DNA from: Hawksworthiomyces lignivorus
Lineage: Eukaryota; Ascomycota; Sordariomycetes; Ophiostomatales; Ophiostomataceae
NCBI GenBank assembly: GCA_002917075.1
Contig: NTMA01000003.1
Location: forward strand, 682,001-746,000
DNA length: 64,000 nucleotides
Direction: 5' to 3'
Position numbers and translations under genes: made by a program. The notes under the pieces are model-generated. The model saw only the letters and a list, made by a program, of their open reading frames with translations, was not told where the DNA came from and searched no databases. Below, in pieces: positions 23,701 to 32,737 of the stretch. How positions within the stretch are numbered: position 1 is the stretch's first letter; each line of letters begins with the position of its first letter.

Positions 23701-24640
23701 ACCTTGATAAGTTCGGCCTCCTGTCGCTGGGCCGCACTGTGAAGAGGACTGTTCCCTAGACGAGGTTTAATACCAATGAAATTTTTTTTTAAAAAAAGAG
23801 GGAGACGGTGATAATTAAATAACTTTGCAGCATCTTACCAGAATCATCGTCTTTAGTATTGACTTCGGCCCCGTTATCGAGAAGAATTCTGGCCACCTCT
23901 GCGGTATTCGCTTTTCGCTCAGCTGCCATTGCGTGCAACGGCGAACGATGTTGTGAGTCAAAAGCGTTGACATTAGCATTTTGCTGTATGAGAAGATATA
24001 CCATTTTTTCAGAACCTTCTTGAGCCGCATAATGTAGTGGTGTCCGCTTATATTTGTCTACAACGCCAACGGGCATGCCGTGCTGCAACAGCCTGGATGC
24101 CACACCTTTCCAATCGCGCTTCACTGCCAGGTGGAGCGCTGTCATGTCATCAGAGGATGTACGGATGTTTTGTTTGAAACAGTTCTTAAAGTATTGACAA
24201 TCGATCAATAAGCGAGCATATCCATCCTTTTCATTGTCGAAGGATGCCAAAAATAAGTTAGTAAAAACCCTGTCGATGGAGAGTTTGGGCTTCGTATTCT
24301 TGACTGTTTTGCCATTCAAATTATTCTGGATGGTGGATAGGGCTGTTTTTTTATTCGACTGTGTAGCCTCCCCGCCAGAAAGTATCTTCTCATTCTTGTT
24401 GGGTTTGCTGCTGCTGTTGTTCAAGCTAGCAGTCGTTGCTTCATTAGCTGTTACTACAACCTCCATGTCTAGGAGTAACTTGGCTATCTTCTTGTTTTTT
24501 TCTTCGAATGGGAGCTTTATCACATTTTCCAATCTTTCCTTCCATTGTGATAATGGAATTTGTTGCCGGACCTTTACCTGTTGCTGGACAGGAGGTCCTT
24601 TTTCTGACACAGGGTCCGAAATGGCTTGGGAGTCTGTCAT
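20782..24640 (-). CDS. Ankyrin-repeat protein with CorA-like transmembrane domain
   Basis: Multi-exon gene of at least nine exons. The ATG is at 24640 (MTDSQAISDPVSEKG). Ankyrin repeats follow at 24150-23640: MTALHLAVKRDWKGVASRLL, RTPLHYAAQEGSEKMVYLLI, HRSPLHAMAAER and, after an intron at 23756-23838, NSPLHSAAQRQEAELIKVLL. The central part has KWIHIPANQ, IPYIDFETEDFLHRF, DKDQVVYKW and LLVVNELWLWKL, the pattern of fungal ankyrin-CorA proteins. A long helical coiled region (FRQFRRKVAHAKNRRTIQKI) leads to two membrane segments: YILIFTLVTIIF plus TPLSFMTSLFAIPF, then VGEVITLVVVGLVGWYMY. The CorA GMN motif is absent (FAIPF instead). The C-terminal tail is strongly acidic and Ser-rich. A GC-AG intron and a 9-nt microexon (23096-23104) are needed near 23.1 kb. 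Ion transport is unproven; a sensor role in the membrane is equally possible. Internal splice sites around 22.1-22.8 kb are less certain. Confidence 0.8.
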
Positions 24641-25699
24641 GATGGTTGCTGTAGGGTCATGCTCTTAAAAATAGATGAGATTTTTTTTTCCACAGTTATG
24701 GTGATCGAAATGCATCTTTATGTACTAATCCTCTCGTAGCGTTTTAAGGATCCAGCCTTACATTTCAAGGGTATGATGCCGGTTGTATGCATTAGAAGAA
24801 TTAGTGCTGTAAGCAAAAGGCAATAATAAAATTAATCCAATTATACAGAGGATTTGCATCTTCCTGCAGAATCTGAGCCCGGAAGGATTCGTGTCTTCAC
24901 ACTCAGCTCGGTTCCCCCTCGTCTTGCTATCCCAAGTCTGGAAATCTCCAGAAAATCAATGGCCATAAATGGTCACAGCCCACGCACACTGCATCCTTTT
25001 TTTTTGAAGAATGTAACCATCCTTGCTACATATATACCCACCTTAACTTCTGAACCCTTATAAAATATATTGCCCGCTTACGCCAAGACGAGACGGTTTC
25101 AAATTATGCTATCACCAGGACCATGGTAGAGACAAGGCTGAGCCGTTAAAACATATTCCGATTTGCACCCCAATAATTTGTTTAACTGTTTTTCAATACA
25201 ACCCAAAGAGTTAACTTCAAACTTCAATATCTCAGGTTTCGAAACAAAAGGCTACCTGGAGAGAAACGTCTGGATTGATATTTCGTGTTGAAGGGTTTAA
25301 CATAAACATTCTCTGCAAAGCTGGTCACCTTTTTTTTTATTTTTTTTTTAAAAAAAAATCGATATCTGTACAATAGAAGTCATAATTTACCTTCGGTTAA
25401 GGGATTAATAGAAATCTCATAAGAATATTAGCGGCAGACTGAAATATATGTGTATGGTCATTGTTATGCAGGATTTACTTAAGTTCATGTGGAGTCAATT
25501 GGGCTAGTGCATCGTAGATTACATTTTTCTTGCTAATTAGTTTTACATTCCGTAAAGGCAGCGATATTTCTTCCCAGAACAAATGGTGCGATCAGCCGCT
25601 CAATGTGTCATGGACATGAACCAGCTCAGATGCTAAATCCACTGATCTCTCACTTGACATGGAGTATTGCCTTGCCGAAAATGAGTTCGGCATGTTGAT
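24641..25699. other. Intergenic stretch without a recognised gene
   Basis: About 1.06 kb, AT-rich, including a T/A homopolymer block around 25330-25358. Promoter of the ankyrin-CorA gene lies at its left end. No domain-bearing frame was seen. Confidence 0.5.
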
Positions 25700-27724
25700 T
25701 CATATTATGACAACATCGGTGGGGTCTTTTTCTTTCCACAAGTTGAAGTATTCTTTGCCATTTAGTCCACGGTACCTCCAGATCTCTGGGCAATCGTATT
25801 CTGCCCATCCAATACGTCGGTACTCTCCAGTAATGCTCTCTCGTACGCCTCTCGCGTTCGTCTTTGTATCGCCGACGGGTTCGAGAATCAAGGCCCCGAA
25901 CTTGGTGTCGTAGCCGAGAGTCATCCCAAAGGCACTATGGCCGCCCATTGGAAGCACAGTGTAGTATCTCCAGTGAGGGTCTTCGGGCGATCCGGGCTGT
26001 ATCTCATCCCAGTATACCCTATGGTGGCGGTTGTACTCCTCCCGCCGCCTCCAGGGAAGCTCATGGTAGTCCAACGTGCCTCTGAGCTTGAGTCGCCCCG
26101 ATGTGAGCTCCCCGTAGCAGTCGCCTCCCGGAGACGGACGAATGTCGACGTGGACCACCTCGACCAGCTTGGTGGAGAAGGTGTTAATGCCGAGGGCGGT
26201 GAACTCGACGCCAGAGGCCACGGACGCCCAGCTCCAGGTCGGCGCGGCGCACTTTCTCGGCTTGGACTCGGGCTGGAAGCAGTGCCACGCCAGGCCGCGG
26301 AGCAGGTCGTTCTGCCACAGGCCGGCGAGGTACGGGGCGCCGACGATGGGCTGAACGGCGCGGGCGACGGACGACAGGGCGACGAGGCGGTCGCGCGGCA
26401 TGGTGAACTTGGCGTAGGAGTACTGCTTGACAAAGTGGAACCACTCGACGGGGCAGAGGTGGCGGGTGCGGCGCGAGCGGGCGACGCTCAGCATGGCCTC
26501 CTTGTGGCGGCAGGAGCCCTGGTCGATCTGGCAGGCCAGGCTGCCGCTGCCGCTGTGCGCCTTTGCTTCGCCGCACTCCCAGAAGACGCCGTGCTCGGTA
26601 AAGTGCGCGATGCGCCGCGAGAGGGCGCGCTCCTGCATGACCCAGCCGCGCTCGTTGAGCGCCGCGTTGGAGACGCACTGGAAGAAGTCGGGCGTGCTCG
26701 TCGGCACGAGGACGTCGCGCGTCGTCGTCGTCCCCGCCGTGCCGTCTTCGCCTTTGCCGACCAGCCGGGGCACGACGCACGGCTCGGCCGCGAAGATGCT
26801 CGTGCCCGTCTGCGCGAGGAAGCCCTCGTGGGCGTGCAGCGCGCAGGTGGCCGCGATGGTGAGGACCGCGTTCTCGTAGATGACGCCCATGCGCGGCCCC
26901 TCGGCGCGCCAGTCGCTGTCGTCGCCCGCCGTGGGCTGCACGATGCAGAGGGCGTCGATCCAGAGGAAGCGGACGCCCAGCGCGCGCGCGACGGCAAAGG
27001 CATCCTCAAACGTCCGCGGCATCGACGCCAGCGGCAGCTCCAGCAGCATGTCAAACGGCTCCTGGAGAACGTAGTCGTGCGCCGTCTCGCCCCAGCGGTA
27101 GCTGAGAGTGCAGTAGTTTCTCAGGTCGGCGGGCGAGGCGAGGCCGCTGGCGAGCCAGCCTTGGCAGTCTATGATGGCGACGCTGTCGGTGTGCGTCAGG
27201 TCGATGAGTCTCCGCGGCAGGTGGGAAGCCGCTTTCTCGTGGCCCGCCTGGTGCCAAGCGATGGTGGCGAGGGCATCGGCGCACTTGCAGTGGTAGAGAC
27301 GACAACTTCGAAGCCAGGCTCTAGGTGCCTCCAGAATCTCGGAACCTCTAGGAGACGATGCCGGCTTGTATTGGCTGGCGTTATCTGGATCCTCTACGCG
27401 CAGGTTGAGAGAGCCGTGGAATACGGGGCACTCTAGGCCAAAATGGTCCTCGTAGGCATAGAGCCGAACATCTCCCGGCGTATCGTACAGCTCTCTTCGA
27501 CTATACCAGTTTGAGAGATGTTGCCTACAGAGCGAACAGAAATCACAGCCCGAAGCCGCCGAGCTTTCGAGCTCATGGAAAGATGACCATGTGCGAACAG
27601 GCCCTTTCGCTGGCATCCGCACGCCTGAGGAGCAAGTCGTACAGCGAGGCATGGTGAATGCATCGGGTCTTAATGCATAAAAGACGACTCGGTCAACTGG
27701 ACAAACAGCACGACTGCTCCACAT
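25700..27724 (-). CDS. HET-domain protein (heterokaryon incompatibility type)
   Basis: Single-exon HET protein of 674 residues from 27724, or about 650 if translation starts at the internal Met at about 27652 (MPRCTTCSSGV), which fits the CxxC-led N-terminus of many relatives. The domain shows all hallmarks: NYCTLSYRWGETAHDYVL, MPRTFEDAFAVARALGVRFLWIDALCI, DSDWRAEGPRMGVIYENAVLTIAATCA and the downstream ERGWVMQERALSRRIAHF. HET domains act in cell-death reactions after fusion of unlike hyphae; this one is the common stand-alone type without NLR parts. Coding DNA is clearly GC-rich compared with its AT-rich flanks, which opens a spurious 499-codon frame on the other strand. It is about 1 kb from the ankyrin-CorA gene and 7 kb from the HET-NLR. 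Confidence 0.9.
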   Translation of the reverse strand: MWSSRAVCPVDRVVFYALRPDAFTMPRCTTCSSGVRMPAKGPVRTWSSFHELESSAASGCDFCSLCRQHLSNWYSRRELYDTPGDVRLYAYEDHFGLECPVFHGSLNLRVEDPDNASQYKPASSPRGSEILEAPRAWLRSCRLYHCKCADALATIAWHQAGHEKAASHLPRRLIDLTHTDSVAIIDCQGWLASGLASPADLRNYCTLSYRWGETAHDYVLQEPFDMLLELPLASMPRTFEDAFAVARALGVRFLWIDALCIVQPTAGDDSDWRAEGPRMGVIYENAVLTIAATCALHAHEGFLAQTGTSIFAAEPCVVPRLVGKGEDGTAGTTTTRDVLVPTSTPDFFQCVSNAALNERGWVMQERALSRRIAHFTEHGVFWECGEAKAHSGSGSLACQIDQGSCRHKEAMLSVARSRRTRHLCPVEWFHFVKQYSYAKFTMPRDRLVALSSVARAVQPIVGAPYLAGLWQNDLLRGLAWHCFQPESKPRKCAAPTWSWASVASGVEFTALGINTFSTKLVEVVHVDIRPSPGGDCYGELTSGRLKLRGTLDYHELPWRRREEYNRHHRVYWDEIQPGSPEDPHWRYYTVLPMGGHSAFGMTLGYDTKFGALILEPVGDTKTNARGVRESITGEYRRIGWAEYDCPEIWRYRGLNGKEYFNLWKEKDPTDVVII

Positions 27725-29628
27725 TTAAGGATGCTGGAGAGGAGGGTTCGTGCTGGGGCAGTGCTCGATAGCGCCAGAGGCGCATGTGCACCACTTTCTC
27801 AGGCTGGCCATGCCAGTCTCGTGCCAAACCACGGCCAGGCCATCACCAAGATTCGACTCTGTTCAGCTAGCCGAGATCGTGACAGCAGTATTGGCATTAG
27901 CCAGAATGCGCCGTTGTGGCTAGCCTAGTAGCTGCCTCCCAATCGTTGCTCGTACTCGTACATTAGAGTGCCATAGAAACACGAAACAGCGGGGCAAATT
28001 TTGCGATGCTGCCTAACTTTCCTGCAACAATGACGTCGATGATGATCGCGACGAGATCTCGAACGACGATTGCCCACAAGAGTATAGCGGGGATCAAGAC
28101 TTTAGTTTTAATGAGGGAGCTGGCAGGCAGTCAAGTTCTCAATGATTAATGTAAGAACTGAGATATCATGCAGGTGTGTGGAGGTCGATTTGTCGGTGTC
28201 ACATCTGTAGGGCAGGGAGTTATGGCGGCGCGCGGATCCAAGCTGGCAAGCGGACCTGCGTAGAGGAACGAGGAGAGCTAAAGATCAGGAACACAAGAGT
28301 TGAAAAGTGAAGGTCTGCTCAGTCTGAAAAAATTTGCAGCCTGTTGATGCGATATACCTCAAATTCTGAGAATGCATTAAACTAGTGAATGAAACGAAGC
28401 CTTTCGCATTAAAGATGTCTAATCCACAGGGTCCGGAAGGGCCAGTCTCTCAATGGGAAAAGATGAGATTTAGTGAAATGCGCACGTTGGAATCTGCTAT
28501 AACAGCCTAGCTATTCCCCTACGCGCTAGACCTTGGCACCCTGGCTTAGCGGAGTAGGCGCTGTACAAGTGCCTAAAGCAAACATGCAGCAGGGCAATGT
28601 ATCTAGGAACCCCGCTTTACATCATAGGGCGGTGCCAGCACTTGTCAAATTGCCGCCTCGGCACCCCCTAGACGAAGGGCGAACAGCTCAATGCTCCTAT
28701 GCCCCGCCAGCCACCAACCCCGCCATGGACCGAATTTTCCTTCCAGCGCACGCAAACGGCCATAGTGGTCTTTGCCACGCTGAGGCTTGCTAACACAGCC
28801 TGCCATATTCGTTCGTTCAGTCACGGGCAAGCAGCAGCGAAAAATCCAGATGGTGCCTTTTGTTTTGATTGCGACTACATAAACCTTGCGCGGCCCTTTA
28901 AGACAATGAGATGCCTGCAGGTCAACCAAGTTGAATGTTAAGTCGTGGCCTAGGCAATGCCAACAATATCCTGAGGGCAAATGTCAACCAGCAGCAAACG
29001 ACAAAAAAATAGATGCACCGGGACATACTATGTCTAGAGAACTAAATTTGCAGGAATCATAAACTGAGAAAATAAAATGTTCAACACAGCGATGTCATCT
29101 CATGCGGGGTCGGGGAGAACAATCTCGTCCACCTGTTGCGTCGTCATAGTAGAAATCAGTTTTCACCTTCTTCTCTCAGATATCTGCGTCGCCAATCAAA
29201 TCCGCATTTCAATCCATGAGCTGCAACACCGCTTCTGGCCCAACATTGATGAACCCTGTTTGATACTCCATCTAACTCTACGTCCTACAGAGCCCTCATA
29301 GGTTGCTCTTGTGGAGCGCAAGGGTTTTACGGTGGGGAATCGTGGCGCTTTTTGTTTCCAGCAGGCGTGTGGGGTCGCAGTGCGTGAAAACAAGATGGAC
29401 GTAATAAACTAAGACTGTAATTTTACGTAGTGGGCTGCTCTAGAGGCAATACCATTACTGCGGCAGAAGTGTCGGAAACGTCGGCTAGCCAAGTTGAACT
29501 GTAACTCTTACAATCTGACTGCATAGCCAGGCTTAGTTCTACGACGTACAACGCTGCCCCTTGCGGTATAGACAGCCAATGACAAACTGCCCGTGAACTG
29601 ACCACTGCCACAGTTGCTGTAGTGTTCT

Positions 29629-29645
29629 AGCTAGGAGACCTAGCT
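29629..29645. repeat. Short perfect inverted repeat
   Basis: Arms AGCTAGG and CCTAGCT with a 3-base AGA centre. It is only 20 bp from a larger hairpin. Could be part of a small non-autonomous element or a terminator; nothing decides between them. Confidence 0.4.
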
Positions 29646-29665
29646 CTGCTAGTATTTCCGACCAC

Positions 29666-29701
29666 AGGATTTAAATGCTGGTCATTGTCAGCATAAATCC
29701 T
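29666..29701. repeat. Imperfect hairpin, 13-15 bp arms
   Basis: Left arm 29666-29680 (AGGATTTAAATGCTG) pairs with right arm 29689-29701 (CAGCATAAATCCT) with a two-base bulge and an 8-base loop. Function unknown. Confidence 0.45.
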
Positions 29702-29902
29702 AGGAGTGAAGACAGCCGGGGTAGTAGCTCCGTCAAGGTGCCACGTACGATGACCTCTGCAGGAGAGCCACTTAGGTCGTACTTCTGAAACCCTCTCGTA
29801 CCAGTGCCAATAGCCACTGATAAAGTTTAGATGTTTTGTATACGCTAACAGGAGAATTGATGTCACCTTACACTTGTTGTGGGCAAGGCAGATATCTAGC
29901 CG

Positions 29903-29913
29903 TATATATAAAA
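29903..29913 (+). promoter_or_regulatory. TATA-like box upstream of the SnoaL-like gene
   Basis: TATATATAAAA lies about 200 bp before the ATG at 30114, a plausible core promoter with a longish leader. Confidence 0.4.
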
Positions 29914-30113
29914 CTAGCCGCAAGACGCGCCCTGCTCGTCAACCATTCATCCTCGGTCGTCTACAACCACTGTACGCGCTTGTCATCTGATTTGGCCAGA
30001 GAGCCAGAAAGAAACGAGCAACCCAACAAAACCAACATAGACAGACCTAGCCCCAGCACACTCGCTGTGCTCGACCACCAGCCACGAAACATTTGGAAGC
30101 CAAGCCGAAAAAC

Positions 30114-30599
30114 ATGGCCTCTGCTGCAGTGTACGCAAACATCGAGGAAACGATCCGCAAAGTCATGGCCACCTTCGAGGAGGCCACGCGGCTCTCGGAT
30201 CCGACCATCCTCTCCCGAGACTGCACCCCGGACTGCACGCGGCTGATCGCCCCAGCATCGTTCATGCGCAGCCTCGGCGCCGACCCGAACGCGACCATGA
30301 GCAACGCCGCATATGAAGCGCACATGGCCACTGAGTTGGCGCTGCTCGAGTCGGCGCGGTGCGACATCTTGCACACCTGCGTCGACGTGACTGCCCTGAA
30401 GGCGACGGCGCACGTTGCGCACAACCTCAAGCTCCAGGGCAGAGAGTCCATGTGCTTGGAGTTCTGCTGGTTCTTCGACTTCACCGAGGACGGCAAGAAG
30501 GTGGCCAAGATCATCGAGTTCATCGACACAACGGAGTGCTACAAGTTCTCTGCGCTCGTGAAAGAGGTTGCCGCAGAGAAAGAGGGGAACAAGGCGTAA
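30114..30599 (+). CDS. Small SnoaL/NTF2-like fungal protein
   Basis: Intronless frame of 161 residues beginning MASAAVYANIEETIRKVMATF. The pattern, an N-terminal helix pair, a DCTPDCTRLIAPASF turn and a C-terminal strand CLEFCWFFDFTEDGKKVAKIIEFIDTTE, is that of fungal NTF2/SnoaL-fold proteins, a cone-shaped fold used by dehydratases, cyclases and non-enzymatic binding proteins. No catalytic residues can be named. The ATG at 30114 is preferred because the frame upstream lacks another ATG. There is a TATA-like box about 200 bp upstream. Codon use is GC-rich compared with the flanks, suggesting good expression. Confidence 0.75.
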   Translation: MASAAVYANIEETIRKVMATFEEATRLSDPTILSRDCTPDCTRLIAPASFMRSLGADPNATMSNAAYEAHMATELALLESARCDILHTCVDVTALKATAHVAHNLKLQGRESMCLEFCWFFDFTEDGKKVAKIIEFIDTTECYKFSALVKEVAAEKEGNKA

Positions 30600-31513
30600 C
30601 AGCTTGTGCTAGCCGTTCTTATTTGCCTGTGCAACGCATCGCTTGATATAAATGGCGCGGGGACCATGGCGTAGATACGATCCGGCACAGTCATGTTATC
30701 TAACTTTCCAAGCAATTTTTTTTGAGGCATCGTATACAATCTCTATGACTTTGATCATAGCATCTTTCGAACTTTACTGGGATCAGTCCCATGCCCATGT
30801 GAAACAAAGTAAAATAAAGACCAACGTCAAGAGGATAAAAATTTACAGATTTAAAGATTAAGGGCAAGAGAGAGACGCCGTTAGGCCTGTTCACAAAATC
30901 CAGCGATGCTACCGCTTTTGTTACAGCGTATATTTGCTCAGAACATAGTCAAAATCTTCTCAGGCATATGAATAGGTCTCGTAAGCCGTGAACTTAACCG
31001 AGATTGATACTACGCACCAATCTCGAGCCGCGAAACGAAGTTAAATACTTGGGCGCCGCTTTTGCACATCAAGTCAAGAACATAGCAAAGTCCTCTATAG
31101 ACACGTGCTGGTGTGTCTCCGCTGCTTCCGTGGGCATAAAAAGGCTGACTATGTGGACCAGGAGGATGTTGTGGCACTTTGGAAAACCGCTCTCTGCTCT
31201 AGCAGAACTAATTTTGAGGAGGAAGGCCCAGTACTTCCTTAGGCCAGGCACAGGACGACAATCGGCACTTGGCATGCTCACACATCGATTCCTTTTCTTG
31301 GCATCAGCCTTGGCGTACACTTCTTGGCAGAAAAGCTGCCAAAATAGCTACAACCAATCTTGTTACACTGATTTTGAAGATAAAATAAATCATCAAGAAG
31401 CATTAGTGTATCCAAAATTGAGATATCATGCCTCAGTTTTAGGATATGATTCAAAATATTACTATATTGCAAAGCGTATACCACTACCATTTCTCCCTTG
31501 CGTTTGTTGCTCT
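30600..31513. other. Intergenic stretch without a recognised gene
   Basis: About 900 bp between two convergent genes. A frame at 31004-31732 on the plus strand runs antisense into the last exon of the dehydrogenase and is not supported. Confidence 0.5.
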
Positions 31514-32737
31514 TTAGTTGTATTTAGCAGTTTCGGCATCACACCAGTCCCAAAATCTTTTAGAAATATCCGTTCCGACCTGATCTTTGTCCCTCACGCT
31601 TGCCTCAATGTCATCCCTGACTGGGCTTATTCGACCCCATGGAACAACATAAACTCCACTGTTTTCCAATTTGATGTCTTCCGACCATCCTGCGTACAAT
31701 TCTGTATACGCTCCCATGACCGGGGGATATAATAAAAGACCCTAAAATATTATATTAGTCTTGTCCTTGCAAAACATGATGAACATATGCAGAGCTAATG
31801 TGCAAGCCTACCATAATTGCCTTTTGCAAACCTCCCCAATGCCGCTGCAATTCTGTGCTTAGATTCCCGGGATTGAATGACTAAGGTTTTGTATGAGTGA
31901 TATGCTTCTAATCAATACTAACTCAAGTTTCTTACCACGCTAATGATCCCATCCTTCTTGAATCTCTTGGCAAATTCTGCCGAAAGTAATACATTTCCAG
32001 CTTTTGACTGAGCATAGTCAAGACGCGGCTGTCCATGGACTTTAGGGTTCTTGTCGGAGTCGTACTCGACACCATTCCGAGGCGCATTCAGGTCAACGAC
32101 GAGCGAACCAGCCCAGAGGACCCGGACCGAATTTGAAGGCGATAATTTTGCAGTGCTCTGAAGCACGGGAAGCAAGCTCTTGGTGAAAAGATAAGGACCA
32201 AGGCAGTTGGTGCCAAGTTGCAATTCATAGCCCTAGGCTCGGGTTAGTATCGTAGACTGGTCAGGACGGCACCGCTTCTTGAGGGAATATTGCAGACCTG
32301 GGACGTTTTTGACCCCACCGGTGGCGTCATAACTCCAGCATTGTTCACCAAGACATCCAATCTAGTCTCCCGAGACGAGAAATCTTCTGCTGCCTTCCGA
32401 ATACCCGTGAGATCTGCTAGGTCAACGTTAAGGAATTCCAGCCGTCCGGACGAGGAGCTGATAGCTTCCTTAATCTTTGAAATCGCCGCTTTCGCTTTGT
32501 CTTCGTTCCGACCCGCAATGTATACTGTCCCATTGCGCTGATATAAAATTTTGCTCAATTCATAGCCTACACCAGCGTAGCCTCCAGTGACGATGAAAAC
32601 CTAATCTCCAGTCAGCGAATAGTAACCAAGAATCAAGGCGAGCGTCAATTGCATGCCTTTCCTGCCTGGTCTGTTAGATTCTTCTCTGTGAGAGTTGGAG
32701 AGGGTATTGCGAACGCCTGGCGCAGAATTGACGGCAT
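31514..32737 (-). CDS. Short-chain dehydrogenase/reductase (retinol-dehydrogenase-like)
   Basis: NAD(P)-dependent SDR, 325 residues from five exons: 32737-32657, 32600-32298, 32232-31936, 31880-31812 and 31741-31514. The cofactor motif is VFIVTGGYAGVGYEL with AGRNEDKA after strand 2, then NVDLADL, VLVNNAGVM and the active-site YAQSK (Tyr-x3-Lys). NPGNLST follows the sixth strand and LLLYPPVMGAYTELYAG is the usual substrate-loop region of this WW-oxidoreductase/retinol-dehydrogenase-like group. Exon 1 encodes MPSILRQAFAIPSPTLTEKN and joins exon 2 only through a GC donor (GGAAAG-gcatgc), a 56-bp intron. Substrate cannot be predicted and neighbours give no pathway. Confidence 0.88.

Larger units (their letters stand above)
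27725..30113. other. Long intergenic stretch, no recognised gene
   Basis: About 2.4 kb. A moderately GC-rich block at about 28530-28980 has short frames on both strands but none with a domain. Two hairpin-forming sequences lie at 29629-29645 and 29666-29701 (listed separately). The last 200 bp form the promoter of the SnoaL-like gene. Confidence 0.5.

Noticed and set aside
25937..27436. 499-codon open frame on the plus strand
   Set aside because: Lies wholly antisense to the HET gene, has a simple Arg/Ala/Gly/Val-rich composition and no domain; a by-product of high GC in codon third positions.
28530..28980. GC-richer block with short frames on both strands as a gene
   Set aside because: No frame shows a domain, signal peptide or plausible splicing; could be a repeat but I cannot show other copies.
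31004..31732. 242-codon frame on the plus strand
   Set aside because: Overlaps the last exon of the SDR gene on the other strand, starts at a non-ATG-like context and shows no domain or coding character.
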